DNA of 64,000 nt from Vesta saturnalis (GCA_036346205.1 JARFJB010000534.1:426001-490000), one strand, 5' to 3'. Shown: positions 43,222 to 58,679, counted from the stretch's first letter. Translations and numbers: made by a program. Notes: a model not told the origin generated them from the letters alone.

Positions 43222-45653
43222 TCATACATTCCGCCAAGTTTTACGCGGCCTACCAGGCCCGGCCTTTCCTCTAACCTCGTCCACATATATTTGCTTCGTT
43301 AATCTTGCGTTGTACATTCTCTCAATGTGGTCAAACCAACGCAATGTACTACTTTTATATCTATCCATCATGGTCTTTTCCTCGCCACACTCAGTCATTA
43401 TGCATTCATTCTTTATCTTGTCCCGTCTGGTTTTACCACATGCGTTTCTCAGGAATCTCATACCCACGGCACTTATTTTTTCGTGCTTTTTTGACATATC
43501 CATGTCTTACTTTCATACAGTACTGACGGGTCAAGCACGCCATTATAGATTGCTCGTTTCGCAGCTAGACTCATGCTTTCGTTTCTCATTATCGTCCACG
43601 TACTTCCAATCACTTTCCTTCCAGCATTGACACTTCGTCCAACCTCGTCCTCCATTGTACCATCTGCAGTAAACATGCTACCTATATATACACGCTCGGC
43701 TACTTGCTCCACAATTTCATCTTGCAGAGTAAATACTGTACTCTCCTGTCCACCTTCCCGATTGAGCACCACAATCTTAGTTTTGTCCACGTTTACGTTT
43801 AGGCCCATTCTCTCACAGACTGTATCAAACTTCCTCAGAGCGGTTTGTAGCTCGTCTGCACTGTCACTTAATAAGACTAGGTCATCTGCACACACCAGAA
43901 GTCGTACGTTTACGTCACCAACCATTACACCATTTGTATCGGTACGTTTGTCTACCACATTTATCCATGTATGCATTGAACAATCAAGGTGACATCACAC
44001 AGTCTTGCCGCACTCCTTGCTCAATATTAAAGTATTCACTCACACCTCCTCTCACCCTAACACATGACCGACTACCGTTGTATACTGCCCTTATTCCATT
44101 TATTAGACCTTTATATATGCCATATTCATTTAATATTTTCCATAGCTTCTCCCTGTTCACTCTGTCGTATGCTTTCTGCAGATCTAAAAACGGACAGTAC
44201 AGCTTCCTTTTTACCCTTAAACACTTTTCGATCACCTGCTGGAGCGCAACCATCTGATCGACATATCCTCTTGTGTAGTTACTCGTACTCTATCAATCAG
44301 TATTCTTCCAAATACTTTACCAGGCACTCTAAGCAAACTTATTCCTCTGTAGTTCTTACAATCACTCTTGTTACCCTTACCCTTATACAGTGGTACAATG
44401 ATCGCGCATTCTGCATTTTCTCTCCTACCACAGCTATCCTCTTTACTTATGCTCACTGCCTCCTTCGCTTCTTAATCTGTACACCTCATACAATCGCTTT
44501 TGTCAGTCGCATATTTTGCAGCAATCATTGCCATGTACGCATCTTTTTTTTACATGCTGCCTTTTTTACCGACTCATTCCACCAAGCAAATTTTTTCTGT
44601 CTACCTATAGTCGCTCTTCCACATATTCGCACGGCACAATTGACAATACAGTTTTTCAAGCTTATCCATGCATGCAAAGTCAGTGTGTTTTATTTGTTCG
44701 TTCCACACTGTTTCATTCACATTTAACTCTTTACTTACCGCATCTGCGTATTTCAGTCTCGCAACATTATCCACTAGTTTTTCTACCCTAGTACCGGACG
44801 TCGCACTACGTTTGCTTTCCTTCTCCAGACCTAAACACACTCTCGATACAACTAAAAAGTGGTCCGGTCCACACTCCGATCCGCGCATTACTTTTGTGTC
44901 TTTCACCAGGTTTCTAAGACGTTCATCATACACTATCAAGTCTATCATACTTTTAGATTACCTTTTTGCCATGTATACATATGCACATTTTTATGTTTAA
45001 ACCACGTATTGGATACAAACAGGCTTCTCTTCACACAGGTGTTCACCAGGCGTTCACCATTCTCATTGATCTCCGAACTTCCCTAGAACGCGTTCAGTAT
45101 GTTCTCTCTGTACATTCACCCGTCCGTTCATATCTCCCACTATCATCACTCTTTCGTTTGGTTTACATACGTTCAACACGTTCTCTACTTCATTCCAGAA
45201 GTTCTCACGCTCCTGGTCTACATTCACTGATGCATAGCATGCAATAAGAAAAATTCTTCGAAACTCCACTTTCATTCTAACCCATGTTACCCGGGGAGAT
45301 ACCAATTCGTTCTGTTTAACACATCTTTCGCTCTTTCGACAACCCCAACTTCTTTTGCGCCGTGCACTTCAGTCTTAACTCCTGACCATAGTGCTAGGCT
45401 GCCATCCTCCATCAAGGTGTCTTTCGTACATTACATTCGCAATTTCAAATTCTTTACCATGCATACCTCTAACATTCCACGTACTGACTCGCCATTCATT
45501 CCGTGCACAGTCGTCAGCAACGGGGCCTGTCTGTTTCGACCTTGACCGTCCCTTGTAGCCAGGTCGATCAGAGGTAATTGTATTGTTCTCTTGAGTAATA
45601 CTATAGCGAGCAGACCGGTTACTGGCCAAATCGTGCCCCGGACGATGTAGCAT
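43222..45653 (-). pseudogene. RTE-like non-LTR retrotransposon (endonuclease and reverse transcriptase)
   Basis: Reading right to left: WRVSTWNVRGMHGKEFEI opens an apurinic endonuclease domain (45653-45375). MIVGDMNGRVN and ECGPDHFLVVSRV are later endonuclease motifs. RT follows: CAIIVPLYKGKGNKSDCKNY with RGISLL (44456-44232), YCPFLDLQKAYDRVNREKLW and GVRQDCVMSP (44253-43984), then LLVCADDLVLLS (43976-43473). The C-terminal RWFDHIERMYNARLTKQIY and GRPRKTWRN (43503-43222) are typical of this group. Several frameshifts split the ORF. 42,990-43,220 may be its 3' untranslated region. I assign it to RTE-like elements with moderate confidence. Confidence 0.82.
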
Positions 45654-46559
45654 TCCCTACCAACGGTATGGTCCCACTATCGGACAGTTATTTGTCTACT
45701 GCCTCGACATGTAAGGAAGTAAGAAGTAGAAATATAGACAGATTCAAGAAAGATGTAAATAATAGATCGTATACTTACTGTATGAATATCCAAATGTACA
45801 TATACATATTTTCACTTACATACCCCTCAGTCACATCACGTTTCAACCAGATTGCTCCCTATGCGATTCCTGGCTCTCACGCCACTCACGGAACTTGCTG
45901 TTACTTATTTCCGGGGGAATTATTTTCACATTCAGGTATTATAATGATAAAGAAAGTATGTACACCTCTAAATATTGAATAACAATAATACTTTACCTTC
46001 TTTACGATACAGAACGTTCATGTTATCAATCGTTACATTTCCAACATTTTTAAAGTAATGGTACTTTAACATAATAGATCAACTCGCTTCTTCTAAGTTT
46101 TCTGTTGCTAACTTACAATGAAAACACGTATAACGTCTCATTATCAATAGGACAAAACAAACATTTTTAGGTTCTAATTGTTGTTTAGACTCCTGCACTA
46201 CCTAAAGACCTAGTGCTCAAGATCTGTTCGAGTGGTTTGTGCAGTTTGCAAATGCCAAACGGTACAGTTTAAAAACTCCTTTTTAGATACTCCTGTATTA
46301 GAGTTAGTATTAGGGTGATTAACGTACATGCCCATTAAAGTGACATACACACCCATTAGTGTTTTACAGGATGATTATTTCAATACTCTATAATAAAAAA
46401 ACATAGAATACATATGTATTAATTTTATGTATTAAATTAAAAATTAATTCTAGCTGTATAAATCTAAAACTAACTTATTTTTAACCCCTATGACAGATCT
46501 ATTGAAATAATAACCAATGAATTTACTTGTAATTATATAACTAATTTAAGAGTGTTTTA
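45654..46559. other. No gene seen
   Basis: AT-rich sequence between the non-LTR element and the zinc-finger pseudogene. Confidence 0.4.
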
Positions 46560-47611
46560 AAAAATGAATATTTAAAGAATTTTTCTATTTTGTTTGAAAA
46601 TCACACCAAATTTATATTTAGATAGTGTTTTACACGATGACCATATAAATAATTTTCGTGATGTGTTGTATAACCACATTGTTCACATTTGTATTTAGAA
46701 CTTGAAGAGCATTTCATAAAATGCCTTTTAAACAATCTTCCCGATGTGTTGTATAATCACATTGCTCACATTTGTATTTACAACTTGAGTGTTTCATAAG
46801 ATGAATTTTTAAATTATGTTTCATATGAGTTGTATAATCACATTGATCGCATTTATAATTAAAATTTGTAGTGTTTTACTAAATGATTTATTAAATGATC
46901 TTTTCGATGTGTTGTATAATCACATTGCTCACATTTGTATTTAGAATTTGAAGAGTGTTTCATAAGATGAATTTTTAAACAATATTTACGGTGTGTTGTA
47001 TAATCACATTTCTCACATATGTATTTACTGTTTGAAAAGTGTTTTACTAGATGATTTTTTAAATGGTCTTTATGATATGTTGTATAATCACATTGCTCAT
47101 ATTTGTATTTAGAACTTGAAGAGTGTTTTATACCATGAATTTTAAAACAATATTTACGAGGTGTTGTATAATCACATTGTTCACATTTGTATTTAAATTT
47201 TGAAAAGTGTTTTACAAAATGACCTTTTAAACAATCTTTCCGATGTGTTGTATAATCACACTCGTCACATTTGATTTCCGAACGTAAAGAGTGTTTTATA
47301 CGATGAATTTTTAAATAATCTTTCCGATGAGTTGTATAATTGCATTACTCACATTTGAAGTTAGAACTTGAAGAGTGTACTAAATTATGCTGTATTAATT
47401 GTCTCTTCGGTATTGATGAATTATTGAATTGATTATATTCAAACTGTACAGTTGTGGCGTATTGGTCGTACGTAGAATTACTAGAACCAGAATCTAATTC
47501 TTCTTTTATTAGATCGTGATTTACCATAAGATATTGGGTTTTAAGTAAATCTATTTGACTTTCCTTTTCTGGTTCTAGTTTAATAAGGTTTAAGTCAATC
47601 TCAGAACACAT
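46560..47611 (-). pseudogene. C2H2 zinc-finger pseudogene, inverted paralogue of the gene at 54947
   Basis: ATG at 47611-47609 starts MCSEIDLNLIKLEPEKESQI, matching the intact gene. A stop at 47347-47345 replaces the Gln of the first finger (C-E-stop-C). Beyond it the fingers remain readable for about six repeats (DYTTHRKDCLKGHFVKH and similar). A frameshift near 46,880 and another near 46,735 then break the last two or three. About nine fingers are present against 19 in the intact gene. Homology continues through the 3' flank and about 30 bp upstream of the ATG. No introns are visible in either copy. Confidence 0.9.
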
Positions 47612-48875
47612 TTTGAGGAATAATACATATATTTTATAATGTTGCAATCATAGGTCTAGCATTTTTCAGTCACAACCACAGTATCATAAATACCATAGAA
47701 ATACTGTGTCCAGTGTTGTGACTTGTGAGATCGTAATTTTGCGTTTTCATGAGCACGATGATAAACATTCATGAGATTGATAATAAAAATCATGAGACTA
47801 TTATTAATAAATATTTGGTATTTAATTATTTATTATTTTGCCGTTTTTAAACATTTTACATTGCCATCCATACCATAATTCAGAGCGTCGTGTATTGAAT
47901 TAGCCCCGACTTCTGCCCGCTGCGTTGCCAATTGGTATTGGTACGTTCATGTAAATGTTAAATGTGAATTAACATTAAGAAAGAGTTCTGAAGGAATCTG
48001 TCCTAAACTAATCTAACCAAAATCGATTAATAAAACAATTATTTTAAGAAATACAAATAAATATTCTGTTGGCAACACTGCAACAACGACGCAAGTCAGG
48101 GTTATTTCAAAATACTCTAATTTAATTGGATAAACTTTATTTAAAAAATCAACCAACCAAAACTCGTAACTATTACATAACATTTTAATATAAACTTGTA
48201 ACAAAACATAAAAGAAACTAAAACTCAACTCAATTTAATTAAACTATGGTTGTAGAAACCAATTACATAAAAAACCGAAAAAAAGAAAATAACTTTTCAC
48301 AATAAACGTCTCCGCCATTCGAGTTTAAAGATTTAGCATTAGCACGCATCCTCCACTGAAGCATCTGAAGTTAGTAACAACGGCACAGGTGGCGGGGGTG
48401 CCCAGTAGCGTAGCATGTTAAATTTTTTTAATAAGATGTGCTAATTTATTATTCGACCACGTAAAATCGTATAGTAGCGCCGGAGAGAGTTGTCTCATGG
48501 CGGGCTCGAGAATGGGGATATAATTATTACTGTGAAATGCATCTGTTTCCCTTTATCTTAGTGTGAAGTTTCCACTCAAAGAAAGACGTGTTATAATATA
48601 CGTCTGCTATATATTTTAAATGTAGGACTTAAAAACGTATGTCGATTCTAAAGTCAAAGTGCAGGACGCTGTCAGATGTCTTCTTGGTTATTTAACCTCA
48701 AATTATAATTATAATAATTTATCTTTCGCTTCGTAATTTATTAGTTTCCACTGAATTTGTAAATAACAGTTTTTTTCAAAACTATTATTATTAATATTCA
48801 CTATTACGAGGTAAGTTTATAATGCAAAATGAATTCCCAATTGATTGAATGCATTTATTTATTTTGCAGCAAATA
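47612..48875. other. No gene seen
   Basis: AT-rich with no recognised element. An acceptor-like TTTTGCAG ends at 48,869. Confidence 0.4.
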
Positions 48876-49001
48876 ATGATGTCATTAAAAGGTAAATCTT
48901 TGAAAAGCCAAACTCAAGTAATGTTAATGAATATACTGCATTATTTCGAGATGGAACGCGATAATGGGTGGCCAAGTTTACCTTTAACTTCCATTATCCA
49001 G
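48876..49001 (+). CDS. Possible N-terminal exon of an insect transposon-like protein
   Basis: An open stretch of 42 codons starts MMSLKGKSLKSQTQ and ends PLTSIIQ at a donor-like CAG|GTATGC, preceded by acceptor TTTTGCAG. MSLKGKSL-SQ...EREKDNGGPL-PLTS-type starts are, as I recall, common in insect transposase-derived proteins, and the W in NGWPSLPL fits. A later candidate exon, GTGCGCCAGTCAGCTC at 51,621 with an upstream TTATTTAG, could continue it, but I cannot confirm this. Confidence 0.35.
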
Positions 49002-49035
49002 GTATGCTAACAAGTTTATATTTATGTAACTGGTC

Positions 49036-52139
<3,104 letters not shown>

Positions 52140-52756
52140 TACACTGTATCGATTGTTATTTTACATTTAATCTTTCAATATTTAAACACACTTTTGGAAT
52201 ACTTTCGATGAGCACAGAAAACGTGATTTTTAATTATTGCGTAACGTTTAACGCGATATTAATTTATTTTAAAACCTCTTTTATTGTCACCAATTTGACA
52301 ATATTTGCGCTGTGTTTATTTAGTCTCTTATTAATTTAATACGGAAGGTAATTTCACTTCTTCTCTATTATACACTAAATGTTATCTTATTTTACTTCTA
52401 ATTTTAGGGTAACTTGACTATTACCTTGTAATTCGTGCCTCGGCGACGAATTACTCTGTTGGTGATTTTCAACCAACTCTGGTCGCTTACTTAAGGCGAC
52501 TGTTTTAAAAACGGAATCTCATTATGACAGCGTCTCACCCTCTACAAAGCATTTACGTTTCCGCAACTGCCGCGTTTATTTAAATACTTTCCAATTAAAT
52601 ATGCAAATAACGTTGTGAAGCAAATTCAATCTTTTCATCTTAATATTAAACACATTCAAATACAAATAAGCAATAACCATTTCTTTATCTAGAAAAACAA
52701 AATAACTGCTGTATAACTTCGCGCGCAATTTGAAATTTTCTAAGGCACCCGTTACA
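52140..52756 (-). mobile_element. LTR family G, copy 2 (probably solo LTR)
   Basis: On the minus strand it begins TGTAACGGGTGCCTTAGAAA and parallels 36478-37081 over its length, including GATAACATTTAGTGTATAAT and AAAATCACGTTTTCTGT. No primer-binding-like site or coding region is seen beyond it. It carries about 45 bp not seen in copy 1, around 52,440-52,500 (GTAATTCGTGCCTCGGCGAC and its near inverse). Confidence 0.75.
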
Positions 52757-52949
52757 CGTTACCTTCTCTAACATAATATTATATTAAATAATATTTAATT
52801 ATTTTGTAATGTGGTAGGCTAGACACGTTACAAGGCAGAACGTTACTTTAAAGATACACCACTAGACGTCGCCCCAAACTCAAAAATTTCGCTCAAAAAT
52901 ATACCGCTAGGTGGGGCTACCTTCATTACAGAAAATATTCATTAGTCCA

Positions 52950-53290
52950 TATACAGCTAAATGGCTCCAAAAACTCAAAAATTTCGCGCCAAAGGGGCCC
53001 ACGACGAGGGGCTCAGACCCTAGAACAAGTTCATATACGTATCTTATGAGACAGCATTAGGGCTACTTATTAGAATACTTTTTTCCAGCGAAGGGAGCTA
53101 CGATAGGAGGGCGCAGATCCTAACACAAGTTCTTATACCTGTCTTACATGTTAGCATTAGGGCCCCCTGATTAGGATGTTATTTCCAGCCATGGTGCCAC
53201 TGCTGGGGGGGGGGCGATAACAAGCCCCTATACCTGTCTTACAAATTAGCATTAGGGCCCCTTATTAGAAAAGCTTAAATTTCTCACTGT
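52950..53290. repeat. Repeat D array 2
   Basis: Three diverged units share TTATACCTGTCTTACA, GTTAGCATTAGGGCCCC and TTATTAGAA with array 1 at 40040-40625. It grades into the promoter-like segment that follows. Confidence 0.75.
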
Positions 53291-53309
53291 AACAAATCAG
53301 AATGCAAAG

Positions 53310-53640
53310 CCTTAGGTCTCCAATCAGAGCTCAGAGGCTGGGTGGGGGCTAAGGGCCAATCAGAAACCAATCAGGTAAAAGGGGCGTGGTCTGTCCTTAG
53401 GACCACCAATCAGAATACGGTATGTGTACCCTCCAGGGGCTAAACTGCCAAAAAGGGTCTTAATACAACCACAAGGACCCTAATCAGGGGTTGAAAATGG
53501 CCCCCGAAAAGAAGCCGTCAAAAAAGGGGCGGGAAATGGCTGGGTGAAAGTGGGTCTGGCCTATGACGTCACAAAAACAAAAAAAATGGCGGCCAAGGTG
53601 TCTCAGGGGCGGCGCTTTGTGACGTCACAAAAACAAAATG
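53310..53640. promoter_or_regulatory. Promoter-like motif cluster (CCAAT, GC box, CRE)
   Basis: CCAATCAG occurs at 53320, 53356, 53367 and 53406. GC-box-like GGGGCGTGG lies at 53381 and GGGGCGGG at 53526. The full palindromic CRE TGACGTCA occurs at 53564 and 53620, each followed by CAAAAACAAAA and ATGGCGGCC or ATGCCGACC. The block is much richer in G and C than its surroundings. No gene start or TATA box is evident directly downstream, so activity is unproven. Confidence 0.45.
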
Positions 53641-54946
53641 CCGACCAAGGTGTCGTTCATACTTCTGGAGAATATATTTCAGTTTAGTTTTCAATAAGAA
53701 TGCTTAATATATAAATCACTTAAAACATTTAAATTAAATCCGGTATTTTGAATTAATAACAAATGTATAAATTTAATTAGTAAAAATTAGTGAACTGTCG
53801 CACATGAGCAGAAATGTATTTTCTTTATCTAGTGTAGATTAGATAAACAAAACTACTGTAACCTAAAAAAAAAATTGCATCGGCCGAGAATCGTACCAGC
53901 ATTAATCACGTGGCAGACTACTACTACTAGACCAGAACTGTTCTACCATTTTGACATTGAAACCGTTATTTAACCCATCAATGTATGTAATACATTCATG
54001 GCGCATGAGGGGCAGTTCACTAATTTCTTTACGGTTCTGTCTGGACAGTGCAATAGGGACTCCCATAAAATAAACGTATTTTATCAATATGCGCACTAAC
54101 TTGGCTAACGTGGTAAGAGATAAAAAACTGAATGTTACATATACAAAGCATTGAGCAGATGCGAAGCTTTCAGTATATCGTTTTTTATAGATATATGTCC
54201 CATTAACGTGTACATGGCAACAGTGTTTGAAAATCTACAGACAATTGTCAAGGTCGTTTTTTTGTACCATGATCAGATGTAATTTTGCATCATGGCTGTA
54301 ATATGGTTTAGTTACTTCACACCGGTATGACACCAGTCGCTTTCACTGGTCGTAAGAAACAGTATTTATTATACTGTGGTTGTGACAGAAACGAACTATA
54401 CCTGAAACCATCTAAGAATAAAGCAAAGGATTAGATAGGGAATATTTGATCTTCGTGTTGATTGGTTAAAACAGAAAGTACAATTTAGTATAGAAATTTA
54501 AAAATAGCAATGTTACCAATTGTAAAAAAAATTCATTCTCACGAAGCCATTATCATTATCGAATACTCCTAAAGTTAGGATTTACATATGACAAACGATT
54601 ACGAAAATATTAAAAAAAAATTTTTTTTATTAAATTAAAAATATTATTTTGAATTAATATTACAATAGATATATCTTTAATTTAATTAAACAGTTCTTTT
54701 GTTCATCATGGAAATGCAAGCTTGCGCATTCTCAACTGGTTTAATTTCTGGTACTGAAGAAAAACAAATCAGTTTTTCATAATTTGTTACCGTTATTCAA
54801 ATTTGCCGCCTTACATACTGTTTACATTAGAACAGTGTAAACATAACTTGAATTCAAGCGCCCTCTACTTTATTCTTATTTGATTTCAAGTTATTTTATA
54901 GACACAATTGTGGCATTATAAAATAGAACACGTATTATTTGTCGAA
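53641..54946. other. Intergenic, upstream of the zinc-finger gene
   Basis: No coding frame. It contains a tRNA-Gly-like sequence (53876-53945). Just before the gene, CATTATAAAATA (54914-54925) is conserved with the inverted pseudogene and may include a TATA element. Confidence 0.5.
53876..53945 (-). tRNA. tRNA-Gly(GCC)-like pseudogene
   Basis: On the minus strand, CTGCCACG (anticodon loop with GCC) and a 3' half ending TTCTCGGCCGATGCA match the usual animal tRNA-Gly 3' end. A run of ten T follows as a Pol III terminator. The 5' half (CTGGTCTAGTAGTAGTAGTC) no longer pairs with the acceptor 3' strand. Confidence 0.5.
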
Positions 54947-56800
54947 ATGTGTTCTGAGATTGACTTAAACCTTATTAAACTAGAACCAGAACCAGAAAAG
55001 GAAAAACCAATAGATTTACTTCAAACCCAATATTTTAAGGTAAATCACGATCTAATAAAAGAAGAATTAGATTATGGTTATAGTAGTAATAAGTATGACA
55101 AACTCGCCACAAATGTGAAATGTGAATACAACCAATTCAATAATTTATCAATAGTGAAGAACAAATTTACACACCATGATTTAATACACTCTCCAAGTTC
55201 TAAATACAAACCTGAGCAATGCGATTATACAACTCATCGGAAAGATTATTTCAAAAATTATCTTATAAAACACTCTTCGCGTTCTGAATATAAATGTAAC
55301 CAATGCAATTATACAACACAGCTGGAAGATTGTTTAAAAAAGCATTTTCTAAAACACTCTTTAAATTTTATGTACAAATGTGAACAATGTGAATATACAA
55401 CACGTCGTAAAGATTGTTTACAAAGTCATCTCATGAAACACTCAAGTTCAAAATACAAATGTGAGCAATGTGATTATACAACATGTCGTGAAGATTGTTT
55501 AAAAAGTCATCTCATAAAACACTCAAGTTCGAAATACAAATGTAACCAATGTGATTATACAACACATCGTAAAGATTGTTTAAAAGGTCATCTCATGAAA
55601 CACTCAAGTTCGAAATACAAATGTGAACAATGTGAATATACAACACATCGTAAAGATTGTTTAAAAACTCATCTCTTAAAACACTCAAGTTCTAAATACA
55701 AATGTGAGCAATGTGATTATACAACATATAACAAGATATATTTAAAAAGTCATTTAGTAAAACACTCTTCAAATTCTAAATATAAATGTGAACAATGTGA
55801 TTATACAGCACATCAGAGAGTTCATTTACAAAGTCATGCATTAAAACATTCTTCAAATTCTAAATATAAATGTGAGCAATGTAACTATACAACACATCGG
55901 GAAGATTGTTTAAAACAACATTTTGCAATACACTCTTCAAATTTTAAATACAAATGTGAACAATGTGATTATACAACACATCGTAAAGATGGTTTAAAAA
56001 TTCATAATCTAAAACACTCTTCAAGTTCTAAATACAAATGTGAGCAGTGTGATTATACAACATATACTAAAGTCTATTTAAAAAGTCATCTAGTAAAACA
56101 CTCCTCAAATTCTAAATATCAATGTGAGCAATGCGATTATACAACACATACGCAACATATTTTAAAAATTCATCTCATTAAACACTCAAGTAGTAAATAC
56201 AAATGTGAGCAATGCAATTATACAACACATCGTAAAGATTGTTTAAAAATTCATGCTATAAAACACTCCTCAAGTTCTAAATACAAATGTGAGCAATGTG
56301 ATTATACAACACATAATAAACTCTATTTAAAAAGTCATCTAGTAAAGCACTCTTCAAATTCTAAATATAAATGTGAGCAATGCGATTATACAACACATAA
56401 GCAATATACGTTAAAATGTCATCTTATGAAACACTCAAGTAGTAAATACAAATGTGAGCAATGCGATTATACAACACATAGGGAAGATTGTTTAAAAAGG
56501 CATTTTGTAAAACACTCTTCAAATTCTAAATACAAATGTGAGCAATGTGATTATACAACACATTGGAAAGGTTGTTTAAATAGGCATTTTGTAAAACACT
56601 CCTCAAATTCTAAATACAAATGTGCGCAATGTGATTATACAACACATATGAAACATCATTTAAAAATTCATGTTATGAAACACTCGAGTTGTAAATATAA
56701 ATGTGAGCAATGTGACTACACAACACATCGGGAAGATTGTTTAAAAAAGCATTTTATGAAATGCTCTTCAAGTTTCGAAATACAAATGAAAACAATATGA
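54947..56800 (+). CDS. C2H2 zinc-finger protein, 17 intact fingers plus two degenerate
   Basis: I choose ATG 54947 (MCSEIDLNLIKLEPE); the open frame extends upstream only by non-ATG codons. The product is 617 residues. The N-terminus is acidic with no known domain. Nineteen C-x2-C-x12-H-x3-H repeats follow (YKCEQCDYTTHRKDCLKSH, then LMKHSSSK). The first has lost a Cys and a His, and the last has Cys for its final His. Linkers are SSSK or SSNSK rather than the usual TGEKP. CDYTT places a Tyr early in each finger, as in several insect DNA-binding proteins. Fingers 7-9, 11-13 and 14-16 repeat a three-finger order. The gene is intronless and presumably nuclear; its target is unknown. Confidence 0.9.
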   Translation: MCSEIDLNLIKLEPEPEKEKPIDLLQTQYFKVNHDLIKEELDYGYSSNKYDKLATNVKCEYNQFNNLSIVKNKFTHHDLIHSPSSKYKPEQCDYTTHRKDYFKNYLIKHSSRSEYKCNQCNYTTQLEDCLKKHFLKHSLNFMYKCEQCEYTTRRKDCLQSHLMKHSSSKYKCEQCDYTTCREDCLKSHLIKHSSSKYKCNQCDYTTHRKDCLKGHLMKHSSSKYKCEQCEYTTHRKDCLKTHLLKHSSSKYKCEQCDYTTYNKIYLKSHLVKHSSNSKYKCEQCDYTAHQRVHLQSHALKHSSNSKYKCEQCNYTTHREDCLKQHFAIHSSNFKYKCEQCDYTTHRKDGLKIHNLKHSSSSKYKCEQCDYTTYTKVYLKSHLVKHSSNSKYQCEQCDYTTHTQHILKIHLIKHSSSKYKCEQCNYTTHRKDCLKIHAIKHSSSSKYKCEQCDYTTHNKLYLKSHLVKHSSNSKYKCEQCDYTTHKQYTLKCHLMKHSSSKYKCEQCDYTTHREDCLKRHFVKHSSNSKYKCEQCDYTTHWKGCLNRHFVKHSSNSKYKCAQCDYTTHMKHHLKIHVMKHSSCKYKCEQCDYTTHREDCLKKHFMKCSSSFEIQMKTI

Positions 56801-57340
56801 TTATATACAGCACATATGAAACATCATTTAAAAGTTCATCTTATGAAACACTCAAGTTGTAAGTGTAAATGTGGCTTTACAACACATCGAGAGATTGTTT
56901 AAAAAAGCATTTTAAGAAATTCTCTTCAAGTTCTAAATAGAAATGGGAACAATGTGGTTATATAACACATCATCAAAATTATTTATAGTCATGATATAAA
57001 ACACTATCTAAATATAAATTTGGTGTAATTTTAAAACAAAATGGAAAAACTCTTTAAATTTTTATTTTATATGTAATTTGAATAGGTAGTTCTCATAGGT
57101 ATTATTTAAATAAATTTGTCAGAAGGGCTAAACATAAGTTATATTAAATTTTGTGAAGTATACTGTTAGAATAAATTTTTATTTAATACTTATAATTGGT
57201 TGTATTCTATATTTTTTATTATAAAATTATTTAAATTGTCATTGTGCAAAACACTTTTAACATCTAAATATAAATGTGGTGTGATGTTAAAACAAAATGG
57301 AAAAATTCTGCAAATATTCATCTCGTATAGCATTCTTAAA
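56801..57340 (+). pseudogene. Decayed extra fingers and duplicated 3' flank
   Basis: After the stop, further finger-like units are readable in changing frames (HMKHHLKVHLMKHSSCK, then a broken TTHREIV). The frame change that ends the gene lies near 56,770, so the ancestor was longer. CTAAATATAAATTTGGTGT at about 57,005 recurs at about 57,262 (CTAAATATAAATGTGGTGT) with AAAACAAAATGGAAAAA, a partial tandem copy of the 3' flank. Confidence 0.75.
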
Positions 57341-58604
57341 TTAATTATATAATCTCAAGTAGTTAATAATATTTATTGGTGAGTTATACTTACATATTTC
57401 ACACTTACAAGTATGTTTATTAAGTAATAAAATAGGCAAAGACTCACTGGTGTGAAAACAGCGGCCAGTTTTCCCAATGATGGTTGCTGAAGTCACCGCA
57501 ACATACCAATGAAGTAATTTGTAGCTTGCATATGTAATACATAACAGTGTCATGATCAGATTCAATCTGAGGTACTCTCCACACCATTAAAACAATAACA
57601 AAACAATTACTTTTCAAGTTTGTTTAGAAGGTAAAAATTGCAAGAAATGCAAGAAATAAAAAAATAATATGTGATGAAACCGCCCTTTATGTATCTCTAG
57701 ATCGTATTAAATGTCTTAGATGTTGGGGCAATTTCAAGAATCGCACCCTTCCAAAAAGGAGTTTAACTGTAGAGACACGAAAGTGACAAAATGTACTCTA
57801 AGTGTTACGGAAACGTTACTACTACTTAGATTTTGGGGCCAAATTTTACCAAATGGACCTTAAATGCTGAGGTAATTTCAAGAATCATCCATAGGTGAAA
57901 GAAATCAATGACATAGCAGATGAAGATAAGAGAAAGTGAATGAAAATATGAAAAGGCGGATGTAAATTGGAAAACAAGCTATACAAATAGAAAAAAAGAG
58001 GATAAAAATGTCAAAAAAACGATATGAAAATCGATACATACGTGACGAACGTGGGAATAAAAAGGGGGATGATATTTGATTTGTTATGATCGTCTTCTAC
58101 TTGTTGGCGCCTAAAAGTCTTGGAGGGCAGTCCGAACTTCGGTATCGAACGTAAGCCCCTTCCTAGCCTTAGAGACTTTGCGATTTTTAATGCAATCTAA
58201 AGCAACTTTAAACAAAAAAACTAACTTTCGCGCCGGGCATCGTAGTCTTCGCCGTTTCTGCGCTAGGATTGTCACTGCTCCGCATACAGTCGACACAAAG
58301 AGCGGATCCCGTCCAGGAAAGAAGCGCTACAGCCAGCAAGGAGCCAAACCACCTAGAAGGACACCGGGAGAATCACAGGAGCAGCAAGAAACCACAGCAG
58401 GTGAGGGGTATTAATTAATAAAGAATTTTAAAATAAATTTTTGTTTTATTGTTTGATTATTAATACTAACAAAACCCTCCATTCAATCGGACTCTCAACT
58501 TCCAAGCCTTAATCCAGCGGGGTGTGAGGCTGCACCTCGGTGAGAGTCCCCTCTTTCGATAACAACAATAATTTCTGACCCCCTGTTTCAAGTACCCCTA
58601 CTAA
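57341..58604. other. Unassigned, perhaps partly jockey 5' region
   Basis: 57,341-58,080 has no recognisable content. From about 58,090 the base composition shifts to that of the jockey element, and CAAGCCTTAATCCAGCGG follows at 58,503, so the element may start earlier than its ORF1. Boundaries are uncertain. Confidence 0.4.
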
Positions 58605-58679
58605 CCCGCCATGGTAAAACATGGCAAACCGGGCCTCCGGTCTGCGGTCTTCCCTCTCCGCCGCCGAGTTCCCCGCCAC

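Noticed and set aside
43305..45247. Plus-strand open frames opposite the RTE-like element
   Set aside because: Shadows of the minus-strand endonuclease/RT coding, where all recognisable motifs lie.
54908..54946. Extension of the zinc-finger protein by 13 residues upstream
   Set aside because: It would need a TTG start. ATG 54947 is conserved in the pseudogene copy, and the upstream similarity includes a TATA-like stretch.
58178..58414. Basic 78-codon open frame before the jockey element
   Set aside because: No domain. It sits in sequence that looks like the element's 5' region or an adjoining remnant.
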